NCBI GenBank assembly: GCA_002331025.1
Contig: DCYG01000001.1
Coordinates: 37,754-101,753 of the forward strand
Reading direction: 5' to 3'
From: Firmicutes bacterium UBA2116
GTDB lineage: Bacteria; Bacillota; Clostridia; Tissierellales; Sedimentibacteraceae
Length of the DNA: 64,000 nucleotides
The notes beneath the pieces are model-generated. The model saw nothing but the letters and a program-made list of their open reading frames with translations. It searched no databases and had not been told where the DNA came from. Shown piece after piece: positions 18,665 through 27,112 of the stretch. The stretch's first letter is position 1; every line of letters begins with the position of its first letter. A program made the translations under genes and the position numbers.

Positions 18665-19759
18665 TTATTTTTTATACTTCTTTGTATAAAATGGTTTTTT
18701 TATTACGGCCGCTTTTAATTTTCTGTTTCTTACAGCAATTTCTATTTCTGTTCCTTCTTTTGCATATACAGTTTCTATTAAGGCAAGACCGATATTTTTC
18801 TTCAACGTCGGCGAGAAGCTTCCTGTAGTTACATAACCAATTTTGTTTCCGTCTGCGTATACTTCATAGTGACTTCTTGGTATGCCTCTGTCCACCATTT
18901 CAAAACCGACTAATTTTCTTTTTAAGCCGGCAGCTTTTTGTTCCGCCAAGCTTTCCTTGCCGATAAAATCGTCTTTTGCTAACTTAACACAGAATCCCAA
19001 TCCTGCTTCTAACGGTGTGATGTCCCTATCAATTTCATGTCCGTATAACGGGAGACAAGCTTCAAATCTAAGGGTGTCTCTCGCACCTAATCCTGCAGGT
19101 ACCAGTCCCTCTTCTTTTCCTGCTTCAAGAAGTAAATTCCACATTTTAGGTCCGTCTTCTGAAGCAAAATATAACTCAAATCCATCTTCTCCGGTATAAC
19201 CGGTACGTGAAACTAACGTTTTCATCCCTCCAACATCAATATTATCAAGGAAGTGGTAGAATTCTATTTTGTTTAAATCTTCTGTAACTAATTTCTGCAA
19301 TATATCTTGAGCATTAGGTCCTTGTAAAGCAAGCTGCGCATATTTTTCCGATACATTTTCAACAGTTACATTACCAAATTCATTTTTCTTGAACCATTCA
19401 TAATCCTTATCTGTGTTTGAAGCATTTACAACCAATAAATAATCTTCATTGTTATTTTTGTAAACCAGTAAGTCATCAACCACTCCTCCGTCAGGATAGC
19501 ACATTGTTGTATATGCAATCTGGTTGTCTGTCAAGACTGTGATATCGTTTGTCACAATCGCTTGGATATACCTTTCTGCATCTTGTCCCTTTACGGTGAT
19601 TTCTCCCATATGGGAAACATCAAACAATCCGGCTTTGGTTCTTACAGCTTCATGTTCTGCAAGTATGCCCGTATATTCTACGGGCAAGGCCCAGCCTCCA
19701 AAATCAATTATCTTTCCTTTCAATTCTAAATGATTTTCATACAATGGGGTCTGTTTCAT
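18665..19759 (-). CDS. gcvT: aminomethyltransferase (glycine cleavage T protein)
   Basis: Transfers the methylene group from aminomethyl-GcvH to tetrahydrofolate, releasing ammonia. 364 residues; landmarks are FGGWALPVEYTGILAEH, LFDVSHMGEI (folate-binding region), SRTGYTGEDGFELYF and the C-terminal barrel domain with GYVTTGSFSPTLKKNIG. It is the first gene of the gcv operon, with GAGGTGAT before its ATG, and directly follows the glycine riboswitch. Confidence 0.98.
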   Translation of the reverse strand: MKQTPLYENHLELKGKIIDFGGWALPVEYTGILAEHEAVRTKAGLFDVSHMGEITVKGQDAERYIQAIVTNDITVLTDNQIAYTTMCYPDGGVVDDLLVYKNNNEDYLLVVNASNTDKDYEWFKKNEFGNVTVENVSEKYAQLALQGPNAQDILQKLVTEDLNKIEFYHFLDNIDVGGMKTLVSRTGYTGEDGFELYFASEDGPKMWNLLLEAGKEEGLVPAGLGARDTLRFEACLPLYGHEIDRDITPLEAGLGFCVKLAKDDFIGKESLAEQKAAGLKRKLVGFEMVDRGIPRSHYEVYADGNKIGYVTTGSFSPTLKKNIGLALIETVYAKEGTEIEIAVRNRKLKAAVIKKPFYTKKYKK

Positions 19760-19802
19760 ATCATCACCTCTTTATATATTTTAATTAATTATGTTATTTA
19801 TA

Positions 19803-19965
19803 AAAAAACAGAGGTAATAACTTATGTCATTACCTCTGTCTTCACACAATTTGTTATTCAGAGTATTGTCCAAGTTTGGTCCTTTTGCCTGAAAGTTTCG
19901 TCACACTTGACCGGTGTGATTTGCTTCTTCGGCGTCCGTATAGGATCTCTCGCAAACTTTTCATA
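19803..19965 (-). promoter_or_regulatory. glycine riboswitch (one visible aptamer) with expression-platform terminator
   Basis: Minus strand. The aptamer (about 19965-19865) has the conserved core GCGAGAGATCC, GGACGCCGAAGAAGCAAA, ACTTTCAGGCAAAAGGACC and GGACAATACTCTG. It is followed by a terminator in which ACAGAGGTAATGAC pairs with GTTATTACCTCTGT before T7 (19840-19802). Glycine binding should prevent termination and switch on gcvT-H-PA-PB-lpdA. I see only one aptamer instead of the common tandem pair. Confidence 0.92.
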
Positions 19966-20025
19966 CAATATATAATTATTAATTTTTTTGCAAATCAACT
20001 CAAGCGAAATAAAGTTGATAATAAT

Positions 20026-20055
20026 ATTATAAAACTAACATTCCCAGGTTGTCAA
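20026..20055 (-). promoter_or_regulatory. sigma-A promoter of the gcv operon
   Basis: TTGACA (20055-20050) and TATAAT (20031-20026) with an 18-bp spacer lie about 60 bp upstream of the glycine aptamer. Confidence 0.7.
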
Positions 20056-20137
20056 CAGTTTTTCGCTCGTCAAAAAATCTACTTTCAAAATGTATATATC
20101 CTGCATTAAAATGATAATATATTAACAATACTTCGGC

Positions 20138-20166
20138 TTGACAATATTACTATATAATATTATGAT
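20138..20166 (+). promoter_or_regulatory. sigma-A promoter of the flavodoxin gene
   Basis: TTGACA (20138-20143) and TATGAT (20161-20166) with 17-bp spacing, 49 bp before the ATG at 20215, divergent from the gcv promoter. Confidence 0.6.
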
Positions 20167-20214
20167 TATTACATATTTCTTAATTTAAAAATTAAAATAA
20201 ATTACGGAGACAAT

Positions 20215-20703
20215 ATGAAAATACTTATTGCTTATGCGGGAAATAACAATACTACACAGGATTGCGCAAATATTCTTAGAAGCAAGCTTCGTGATGCGCA
20301 TGTTATAAATTTAGCTAAACAACAACCTGATATTTCTGATTATGATACAATAATCATCGGAAGCTGTATAAGATTTAACGAAATCCACAGTTTGGTAAAA
20401 AATTTCATAAGAGATAATATGGATTTACTTATGAAAAAAAATACCGCGATATATATATGCTGCGGTTTTCCTGAAAAAGCAAATCAGTACCTTCTTCATA
20501 ATTTTCCGAAAAAATTGTTGAACAAATCATTTTCGATTCAATGCTTTGGAGGAAATTTAAAGGTTAAGCCATATAAAATTCTTGATTTTCTGGTTATGAA
20601 AATCGTACAAAAAAACTTTAAAGCTAATGAAAAAGATTTAACGAAAATAATTGAAGAAAATATCCTTGAAATGGTTAATGATATTGAGAAATTAAGGGAA
20701 TAA
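20215..20703 (+). CDS. flavodoxin-domain protein
   Basis: 162-residue protein of the flavodoxin/HemG-like fold. The N-terminal MKILIAYAGNNNTTQDCA has the phosphate-binding loop position of flavodoxins, though with asparagines instead of the usual T/S-x-T-G-x-T. SDYDTIIIGSCIRFNE (about 44-59) and YICCGFPEKANQYL match the family used for protoporphyrinogen oxidase-like proteins. FMN binding is likely; the electron partner is unknown. RBS GGAG precedes the ATG. It is transcribed alone between a divergent promoter and a terminator. Confidence 0.8.
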   Translation: MKILIAYAGNNNTTQDCANILRSKLRDAHVINLAKQQPDISDYDTIIIGSCIRFNEIHSLVKNFIRDNMDLLMKKNTAIYICCGFPEKANQYLLHNFPKKLLNKSFSIQCFGGNLKVKPYKILDFLVMKIVQKNFKANEKDLTKIIEENILEMVNDIEKLRE

Positions 20704-20738
20704 TCCAAATTTTAAAATACAGGCATAGATAAAAGAAT

Positions 20739-20763
20739 GGTCTTTTGAAATATTCAAAAGACC
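20739..20763 (+). terminator. hairpin after the flavodoxin gene
   Basis: GGTCTTTTGAA and TTCAAAAGACC form an 11-bp stem, followed by TTCTATTTG, 36 bp behind the flavodoxin stop. Confidence 0.7.
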
Positions 20764-20784
20764 TTCTATTTGTACAAACAACTA

Positions 20785-20885
20785 GGTTCCTGAAGCCAAG
20801 CAATCTTTGGGCGGTGTTCCTCATGCGAAGCATCAAGGTTCCCGGGACCCTCCAAAAATCTTTGATTTCATCGTGGGCGGGGTTC
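20785..20885. other. GC-richer intergenic block of unknown role
   Basis: About 100 bp clearly richer in G+C than its surroundings, with a TTCCCGGGA palindrome and two similar GGGCGG segments (TTGGGCGGTGTTC, TGGGCGGGGTTC). It has no credible gene. It lies between two convergent genes and may be an intergenic repeat or a remnant. Confidence 0.4.
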
Positions 20886-21221
20886 TTACTGTTGATTATT
20901 AAATTTTCTGTTTTTGTTATTATTGTTGTTATTGTTATTATTATTGTTGAATCTGTTGTTATTGTCGCGATTTTCAAATCTGTTGTTATTATCGCGATTT
21001 TCAAATCTGTTGTTATTATCGCGATTTTCAAATTTGTTATTATTGTTGTTATTGTTGTTGTTATTGTTGTTGTTTCTGTTTTCTAATTTGTTGTTATTGT
21101 TGTTATTGTTGTTATTGAATTTGTTGTCAAATCTGTTATTGTTGTTATTCATTAGTTTCATCTGCTCCTTTAAATTTAGTTGACTGTCTAGTTTGGCTTG
21201 ATCTTCCCAGTTATCTAACAA
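20886..21221 (-). CDS. asparagine-rich low-complexity protein
   Basis: Frame of 111 residues. Residues 1-25 are ordinary (LDNWEDQAKLDSQLNLKEQM); the rest is runs of Asn with interspersed F/R/E/D, including three tandem FENRDNNNR units encoded by a 27-bp DNA repeat at 20952-21032. It ends KNRKFNNQQ. The start is uncertain: TTG at 21221 has no clear RBS. A short frame just upstream (ATG with MKVIDHYKKQE) ends in TGA and could be the real N-terminus separated by a frameshift. Such proteins are intrinsically disordered; the function is unknown, with spore or surface roles possible. It may be phase-variable because the repeats can slip. Confidence 0.55.
   Translation of the reverse strand: MLDNWEDQAKLDSQLNLKEQMKLMNNNNNRFDNKFNNNNNNNNNKLENRNNNNNNNNNNNNNKFENRDNNNRFENRDNNNRFENRDNNNRFNNNNNNNNNNNKNRKFNNQQ
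20952..21032. repeat. three tandem 27-bp repeats inside the Asn-rich gene
   Basis: Unit TCTGTTGTTATTRTCGCGAT plus TTTCAAA repeated three times head to tail (20952, 20979, 21006), with one base difference in the first copy. In frame, each copy adds nine residues. Confidence 0.9.
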
Positions 21222-21358
21222 TATATCATTCTTGCTTCTTGTAATGATCGATCACCTTCATTTAAAATATTTTAGGATGTGATTGCAATCTGCTTCCTCA
21301 GATATATTATTTACAATAGATAACTTATTATTTATCCAATTTTTAGTTAATTTTGAAA

Positions 21359-22084
21359 CTAATTTACAGTTAAGTCAAAAAAATTATATAGGGCAATACC
21401 GACAGCTATGGGGAGATTCAACGAATCTATACGATCAGTGTGTTTTATTAAAATACTTTTGCCTACAGATGAATAGGACGAGTCCAAACCTTTAGCTTCA
21501 TTCCCAAAAACTAAAGAAAATAATTCGTTTTTATCATGCTGAACTTCTTTTAAAGAAATTGCCCCATCAAGCATAAATGTATATTTCTTGTGAGCTTTAT
21601 ACGAAGAATTATATATATTAAAATCATCATAATATTTAAAATTTATCCTGAACAACGATCCCATGGAACCTCTTATAACCTTCGGGTCAAATATATCAAC
21701 ACCCGGAGCTATGATTGCTAAATTGTTTAATCCAAATCCGGTGAGCGTCCTGATTATTGTTCCCATATTACCCATGTTGCTCGGATTTACCAATACAACA
21801 TGGGATTCATTGTCATTTAATTCGCACTCATATTTTAAAAAAATTCCAACAACAAAATTGTTTTCTTTGTCACTTATGCGATTTATAACCTTATCGTTTA
21901 CTTCCGTCTTAATATTATATTTTTTACACAATTCAAAAATATCTGTATCTGAATCTGTTTTATATTTAGAACTGACCAAAACCTTTATTACTTTTTCGGA
22001 TTTTGACTTTATTAATTCAATTGTAGGAAATATTCCAAATGTATAAGAATATTCAAAAGATTTTTTATATGATTTAATGTCCAT
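21359..22084 (-). CDS. TrmH/SpoU-family RNA 2'-O-methyltransferase
   Basis: 241-residue SPOUT methyltransferase. The three family motifs are visible: NPSNMGNMGTIIRT (motif 1, about 102-115), LFSLVFGNEAKGLD (motif 2, about 187-200) and SLNLPIAVGIALYNF (motif 3, about 221-235), the last two forming the SAM-binding knot. The N-terminal ~90 residues form a substrate-binding domain distinct from L30e-like TrmH proteins. Target RNA unknown. It starts 9 bp behind the AEC transporter gene, so the two are probably co-transcribed with the M42 peptidase. Confidence 0.88.
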   Translation of the reverse strand: MDIKSYKKSFEYSYTFGIFPTIELIKSKSEKVIKVLVSSKYKTDSDTDIFELCKKYNIKTEVNDKVINRISDKENNFVVGIFLKYECELNDNESHVVLVNPSNMGNMGTIIRTLTGFGLNNLAIIAPGVDIFDPKVIRGSMGSLFRINFKYYDDFNIYNSSYKAHKKYTFMLDGAISLKEVQHDKNELFSLVFGNEAKGLDSSYSSVGKSILIKHTDRIDSLNLPIAVGIALYNFFDLTVN

Positions 22085-22092
22085 GTTTTCCC

Positions 22093-23031
22093 CTAAAATA
22101 AACCCACTGATTTTAAAACAAAAATAAACATAAAAATTGTTATCGGGCTGAATAGTGTTGTTATAAATACTAATTGCCCCGCCAGCTCAGAATTACATTC
22201 GTATTGTAAAGCCATTGTATAGCTTGAAACGGATACGGATGGTGCAGCCATGCTGAACAATGCTCCTAGTTCAACCCCTCTGAACCCAAACATAACTGCT
22301 GATATAATCACTATTGCCGGTACAATCAACAGTTTTCCTACGGCAACCTGAAAAAGTAATTTCATGTTCTTTCCTAAATTTTTTATTTCTATATCCCCGC
22401 CTAAAATTATCAAAGCAATCGGTGTTGCTGTTGCAGCAATATCTGAAATTGTTTTTTCAGCAAACTGCGGTATTTTAATATTTAATAGAGAAAAAATTAT
22501 CCCCATACATGATCCGATTATTAATGGGTTTTTAATTACGGACACAATTGTTTTTTTATAATCACTTTTATCACATGAATACCAATCTAATATAAAAACC
22601 GCAAAAAAGTTATATAAGGGAATTATTATTGCCGTCAGAGTAGTAACCGTACCTAAACTTGAGGTCCCAAAAATATTACTGCTTAAAGGTACTCCGAATA
22701 AAACAAAATTTGTTCTGTATAATCCCTGAATTATTATACTTCTATCCCTGTTTTCTTTAACCAATTTAGGCACTATTATAAACAGTATTCCTACAATCAC
22801 AAAATTTATTAATACGGCAAATAATATGAATTTTATATTTATTACTTCTGATATATGACTTTTATATATATTATTAAAAAGAAGTATGGGTAAAAGTACT
22901 TTAAAAGCAAAATCATTTGCTTTTTCCAAAAACTCCTTGTCCAATAATTTTACTTTTCTAAGAAAAGTACCCATAAGCATAAGAGAAAAAATGGGTAAAA
23001 TAACATTAAAAGAGAATATTAAGTTTTCCAC
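22093..23031 (-). CDS. AEC (auxin efflux carrier) family transporter
   Basis: 312-residue membrane protein with about ten hydrophobic segments in the two-bundle layout of the AEC family. The N-terminal FNVILPIFSLMLMGTFLRKV and central LIILGGDIEIKNLGKN are typical. Bacterial members export or exchange organic acids such as malate; the substrate here is not predictable. It lies between the M42 peptidase and TrmH-like genes on the same strand with gaps of 19 and 8 bp. Confidence 0.9.
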   Translation of the reverse strand: MENLIFSFNVILPIFSLMLMGTFLRKVKLLDKEFLEKANDFAFKVLLPILLFNNIYKSHISEVINIKFILFAVLINFVIVGILFIIVPKLVKENRDRSIIIQGLYRTNFVLFGVPLSSNIFGTSSLGTVTTLTAIIIPLYNFFAVFILDWYSCDKSDYKKTIVSVIKNPLIIGSCMGIIFSLLNIKIPQFAEKTISDIAATATPIALIILGGDIEIKNLGKNMKLLFQVAVGKLLIVPAIVIISAVMFGFRGVELGALFSMAAPSVSVSSYTMALQYECNSELAGQLVFITTLFSPITIFMFIFVLKSVGLF

Positions 23032-23050
23032 AGCGTTTCCTTTCTGATAT

Positions 23051-24082
23051 TTACTCTGTCAAATAAGCATATATCAATTTTATTGTATTGACTATTCCAT
23101 CAATATGAGTTCGTTCCATTCCATGGGAGCCGTGAACACCTGGTCCGATTAATGCTCCCTTTATATCATTTCCGCCCTTTAAAGAAGCCGAAACATCCGA
23201 TCCGTACATCGGATAAATATCTACAGCATAATTTAAATTATGTTTTTTGGAAAGCTCAATAAGCTTATTAGTAATATCATAGTCATACGGTCCTGAGCTG
23301 TCCTTTGCACATATGGAAACATCCTGTTCCGTACATGATAAGTCAAGACCTATACATCCCATATCAATTCCCACAAGCTCATCTATATCGGCAGGTATAT
23401 TAGAACTGCCGTGACCAACTTCTTCGTAGGACGAAATTATTATCTTGACCTTATTTCTTGGTTTGCTGCCCATTCTGATAAACAATTCCATAAGTGATAA
23501 CGCACATACGGTGCCTGCTTTGTTATCCAAATATCTTGATTTTATATATCCTGAAGAAGTAACTTCAAACTTTGGTTCAATGGATATAAAATCACCTGTT
23601 CCAATTTGCAATTTGATTACATCCTCTTCATTTTTAACTACCTCATCAATTCTGACCATCATGTTGTCTTCTGTTCTTTCCTTTGTTTTAGCATCAGGAT
23701 ATACATGAACAGCAGGCGAGGTTGAAAGCATCGTTCCGGTATATGTTTGTCCTGTTCTTGTATGTATTTTACAATACTCCCCATCAAGAGTTGAATACAT
23801 ATTGCCGCCTATTGATGTAATTTTTAAGGTTCCGTCAGAATTTACAGATCTGACCATTGCACCCAAAGTATCTACGTGAACAGGAATACCAATGCAGCAG
23901 CTGTTATCTTCTCCTTCTATTTCAATTATTCTGTTACCCTTTTTATTTGAGGATATTTTATATCCATATTCGCTAACAACATTTTCTATGTGAAGCATTA
24001 CATTTTTCGTATAACCTGTAGGGCTTGGAATATCAATTATTTCTTTTAGCAGTTTAAGAATAAATTCTTTGTTTATGTCCAT
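23051..24082 (-). CDS. M42-family metallo-aminopeptidase
   Basis: Cytosolic dinuclear-metal peptidase of 343 residues (glutamyl aminopeptidase/endoglucanase-M type). Metal and catalytic positions visible: PVHVDTLGAM (His-x-Asp), SRYLDNKAGT (bridging Asp), SSYEEVGHG (catalytic and metal Glu), GIDMGCIG (Asp) and GVHGSHGMERTH (last His). It leads an apparent three-gene run with the AEC transporter and TrmH-like methyltransferase. It probably trims short peptides for fermentation, as does the neighbouring divergent S9 peptidase. Confidence 0.93.
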   Translation of the reverse strand: MDINKEFILKLLKEIIDIPSPTGYTKNVMLHIENVVSEYGYKISSNKKGNRIIEIEGEDNSCCIGIPVHVDTLGAMVRSVNSDGTLKITSIGGNMYSTLDGEYCKIHTRTGQTYTGTMLSTSPAVHVYPDAKTKERTEDNMMVRIDEVVKNEEDVIKLQIGTGDFISIEPKFEVTSSGYIKSRYLDNKAGTVCALSLMELFIRMGSKPRNKVKIIISSYEEVGHGSSNIPADIDELVGIDMGCIGLDLSCTEQDVSICAKDSSGPYDYDITNKLIELSKKHNLNYAVDIYPMYGSDVSASLKGGNDIKGALIGPGVHGSHGMERTHIDGIVNTIKLIYAYLTE

Positions 24083-24213
24083 GTTTTGTCTCTCCTTGAT
24101 ATATTCTTTAATGATTATACTACTTTATCAACAAATTGCACAATACTTAATTGCATATATGCAGTTCAAGATATATAATATTATATATAAAAAACAGCAA
24201 ATGGAGGAGTTTT

Positions 24214-26193
24214 ATGGAAAAAATAAAACTAAAGGATTTTTTAGATTTTAAGTTTTTATCAGGAATTGAACTTTCTCCTGATAAAAAACATGCGGCTTTT
24301 GCTGCTCATACATGTGACTACAATGAAAATAGGTATATATCAAACATATGGATTTACGACTGTTTATCTGAAGAATACAGAAAGCTTACAAATATGGGCA
24401 AGGAAAAATCTTTCATATGGCTTGATAATAACACAATATTATTCCCTTCATTAAGAGAAGAAAAACTTAAGAAAAAAATTGATGACGGTGAGCACTGGAC
24501 TGTCTTTTATGCTATTAATATTCATGGCGGTGAGGCATATGAATATATGAGAATACCTATGAATGTTAATGAATTTAAGCTTATTGCCAATGAAAAGTTC
24601 TTAATAACCGCGGAATATAATCATTATGGCATCAATCTTCATTCAATAAAAAGTGAAGATAAGGAAGAAGCCATGTCAATGATTAAAGAAAATAAGGATT
24701 ATGAAATTTTAGACGAAATACCGTTCTGGTCAAACGGTGAAGGTTTTACAAACAAGAAAAGAAGCAGATTATATTTGTATGATAAGGGAACAAAGGACAT
24801 AATTCCTATATCCGGAAAATTTGAAAATGTGTCCTTAAGCAGTGTTAAAGACGGTAAAGCTTTATATACAGCATTTAGATTTACAAATAAAATGGAGCTT
24901 ACTAACGAATTATATATGTATGATTTGTATTCTGAGAATGCAACGCGTCTCATTGAAGAAGGTGAAATGTATATTAAATATGCCGAGTTCGTGGGTGACG
25001 AAATAGTTTTTGCTGCTTCAACAATAGATAAATACGGTATAAATCAAAATCTGAATTTTTACATATTAAAAAACGGCGATCCCGTTCTCCTTGCAGAGCA
25101 TGATTATGGCATGTTCAATTCGGTCGGCTCAGACTGCCGTTACGGTGAAGGAGCAGGTCACAGGGTATTAAACGATGAACTGTACTTTATATCAACGGAA
25201 AACAAAAGCTCATTTATTAAAAAGCTGTCACTTGACGGCAAAATAGAAAGGATAACCTATGATAACGGCTCTGTCGACTGCTTTGATATTTGCAATGAGG
25301 GAATACTGTTTATCGGATTAAGAGGAATGAAGCTTCAGGAAATATATTTATATAGCAACAATCTTGAAACACAAAAAACTAAATTTAACGAAGATATTGC
25401 TGAAATTAAGAATGTAATAAAGCCCGAACCGTTATCATTTGAAAATGATGGTATAAAAATTGAAGGATGGGTCTTAAAGCCTGCTGACTTTGATGAAAAT
25501 AAATGCTATCCGGGAATACTTGACATACATGGTGGTCCAAAGACAGTTTATGGGGAAATATACTATCATGAAATGCAGCTTTGGGCTAATGAAGGATACT
25601 TCGTATTCTTCTGCAATCCGAGAGGAAGTGACGGAAGAGGTGATGAATTTGCTGATATCAGAGGCAAGTACGGTACCATCGACTATAACGATTTAATGAT
25701 GTTTACAGATACTGTACTCAAAAAGTATCCTCAGATAGACCCCTGCAGAATCGGAGTAACCGGCGGCTCTTATGGCGGATTTATGACAAACTGGATAATC
25801 GGTCACACTGACAGATTTAAGTGTGCCGTATCCCAAAGAAGCATTTCTAATTGGTTGTCTAAGTTTGGAACTACGGATATCGGATACTATTTCAATTCAG
25901 ACCAAATACAATCTACGCCTTGGAACAACCCGGAAAAAATGTGGTTCCATTCACCTTTGAAATATGCCGACAAAGCAGTTACACCTACATTATTCATACA
26001 TTCAGAGGAGGATTACAGATGCTGGCTGGCTGAAGGTCTTCAGATGTTTACAGCTCTAAAATACCACGGTGTGGATGCAAGGTTGTGCATGTTCAGGGGG
26101 GAAAATCATGAGCTGAGCAGAAGCGGGAAACCAAAGCACCGTGTGAAAAGATTAGAAGAAATAACAAACTGGTTCGAGAAATATTTACAGTGA
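24214..26193 (+). CDS. S9-family (prolyl oligopeptidase-type) serine peptidase
   Basis: 659-residue alpha/beta-hydrolase peptidase. The N-terminal ~400 residues form the beta-propeller-like domain; the catalytic domain begins near 410. The nucleophile motif is TGGSYGGFMT (about 530), the acid lies in FIHSEEDYRCW and the histidine in FRGENHELSRSG. It resembles dipeptidyl-peptidase 5/acylaminoacyl-peptidase enzymes. The ATG at 24214 has GGAGG at about 7-nt spacing; an upstream ATG lies in the leader and lacks a site. No signal peptide, so it acts in the cytosol. It ends at a strong terminator. Confidence 0.93.
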   Translation: MEKIKLKDFLDFKFLSGIELSPDKKHAAFAAHTCDYNENRYISNIWIYDCLSEEYRKLTNMGKEKSFIWLDNNTILFPSLREEKLKKKIDDGEHWTVFYAINIHGGEAYEYMRIPMNVNEFKLIANEKFLITAEYNHYGINLHSIKSEDKEEAMSMIKENKDYEILDEIPFWSNGEGFTNKKRSRLYLYDKGTKDIIPISGKFENVSLSSVKDGKALYTAFRFTNKMELTNELYMYDLYSENATRLIEEGEMYIKYAEFVGDEIVFAASTIDKYGINQNLNFYILKNGDPVLLAEHDYGMFNSVGSDCRYGEGAGHRVLNDELYFISTENKSSFIKKLSLDGKIERITYDNGSVDCFDICNEGILFIGLRGMKLQEIYLYSNNLETQKTKFNEDIAEIKNVIKPEPLSFENDGIKIEGWVLKPADFDENKCYPGILDIHGGPKTVYGEIYYHEMQLWANEGYFVFFCNPRGSDGRGDEFADIRGKYGTIDYNDLMMFTDTVLKKYPQIDPCRIGVTGGSYGGFMTNWIIGHTDRFKCAVSQRSISNWLSKFGTTDIGYYFNSDQIQSTPWNNPEKMWFHSPLKYADKAVTPTLFIHSEEDYRCWLAEGLQMFTALKYHGVDARLCMFRGENHELSRSGKPKHRVKRLEEITNWFEKYLQ

Positions 26194-26202
26194 AATTTAT
26201 AT

Positions 26203-26235
26203 AAAAAACTTCCTGAGTTATCAGGAAGTTTTTTT
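26203..26235 (+). terminator. intrinsic terminator of the S9 peptidase gene
   Basis: AAAAAACTTCCTGA pairs with TCAGGAAGTTTTTT, followed by the T-run that directly abuts repeat copy 2. Confidence 0.9.
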
Positions 26236-26236
26236 A

Positions 26237-26291
26237 CACTTACAGTATAAGCGACCGACTTCAAATCGCAGATCTGGGTCATCTTATGCTT
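26237..26291 (-). repeat. terminator-associated palindromic repeat, copy 2
   Basis: Reads CACTTACAGTATAAGCGACC GACTTCAAAT then ATCTGGGTCATCTTATGCTTA. It starts one base after the T-run of the S9 peptidase terminator, in the same orientation relative to that terminator as copies 1 and 3, although the gene is on the other strand. Confidence 0.8.
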
Positions 26292-26319
26292 ATGGATTAC
26301 TTAATTCAATTATGTTCAA

Positions 26320-26535
26320 TTAGCAGTCGCGTCCGCCTATTCCACCAAGTCTGTCTCCACAGCTGCAGAATAATACCACTAACAGCAAGAAGAAGAATAA
26401 CAAGCTGCTGTCGTCACCAAATCCGCCAACTCCTCCTAATAATCCATCGTCTCCGCAGAAGCAAAATAAAACTACCAATAGCAAGAAGAAGAATAATAAG
26501 TTATCCCCACTGTCTCCTAATATATTGTTAAACAT
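26320..26535 (-). CDS. small hydrophobic protein with internal duplication
   Basis: 71 residues containing two copies of LLFFFLLLVVLFC, each followed by a Cys-Gly-Asp segment (CFCGDDG and CSCGDR) and separated by a Gly-rich linker. A perfect AGGAGG lies before its ATG, so it is a real gene. The arrangement suggests a small hairpin-like membrane or spore-coat protein with four cysteines. I do not know a characterised homologue; similar FFFLLLVVLFC peptides are, as I recall, common in spore-forming Clostridia. No partner in an operon. Confidence 0.72.
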   Translation of the reverse strand: MFNNILGDSGDNLLFFFLLLVVLFCFCGDDGLLGGVGGFGDDSSLLFFFLLLVVLFCSCGDRLGGIGGRDC

Positions 26536-26595
26536 ATAGAACCTCCTAAATTTGATTTTTCTATATATTATTCACTACCCCTTTTAAGTGTTACT

Positions 26596-26910
26596 TCAAT
26601 CCTCATCATTTAATGATTTTAAAAAAAATATTATTTGATCCATAAAACTGTTCTTATTATCAGGATTGGAGCAATCATAAGTGTTGCAGCCTATCTTATC
26701 AAATTTTTTTGGTGGTTCTTCGCATCTATAATTGTCGAATTTATACTTCATAAAATCAATATCTTTTAAAATACTTATGAGATATTGCCTTGTACGCTCA
26801 TCCATACATTTTTTATCGGATAATTTATTTAAAATATATACTAATTCAATAATATCATAAAATTTTCTGTTTATTTTTGGTATTTCAGGTTCACAGCCTC
26901 GTCTGCCCAT
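26596..26910 (-). CDS. hypothetical protein (104 aa)
   Basis: Small soluble helical protein with charged and Cys-containing ends (starts MGRRGCEPEIP; later NYRCEEPPKKFDKIGCNTYDC). The ATG at 26910 has GAGGGG eight bases upstream; a GTG nine bases further up is too close to that site. Not recognised. It follows the promoter region at about 26.95 kb and precedes the small hydrophobic gene on the same strand, so both may be spore-associated (inference). Confidence 0.68.
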   Translation of the reverse strand: MGRRGCEPEIPKINRKFYDIIELVYILNKLSDKKCMDERTRQYLISILKDIDFMKYKFDNYRCEEPPKKFDKIGCNTYDCSNPDNKNSFMDQIIFFLKSLNDED

Positions 26911-26964
26911 ATTATTCACCCCTCAAACCTATTTTATATATTATATGATAAAATGGTTAAACTG

Positions 26965-27050
26965 ATATTGATGTCCCGAAAGTTGTGCGAGAATTGACCG
27001 GCACAGCGGCAAGGTCGCGGGGGGACTTTTTCAGCAACCCGTATAAAAAA
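26965..27050. other. GC-rich intergenic block
   Basis: Roughly 60 bp with about 60 percent G+C in an AT-rich region (GACCGGCACAGCGGCAAGGT, then CGCGGGGGGAC). It lies between divergent genes and encodes nothing I can support. Confidence 0.4.
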
Positions 27051-27112
27051 CTTTGTTTTTTAATTGAAATGTTATATAATAGATTCATTAAAAATAATAA
27101 TGAGGTATTGTT

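Noticed and set aside
20952..21032. Tandem 27-bp repeats as a possible CRISPR array
   Set aside because: No spacers between units; repeats are head-to-tail and lie inside a coding frame.
20914..21183. A Leu-rich open frame on the plus strand opposite the Asn-rich gene
   Set aside because: It is the antisense of Asn codon runs (AAC/AAT read as GTT/ATT), with no RBS.
26286..26531. Plus-strand Arg/Ser-rich frame opposite the hydrophobic mini-protein
   Set aside because: It has no RBS and is the complement of a frame with a perfect RBS.
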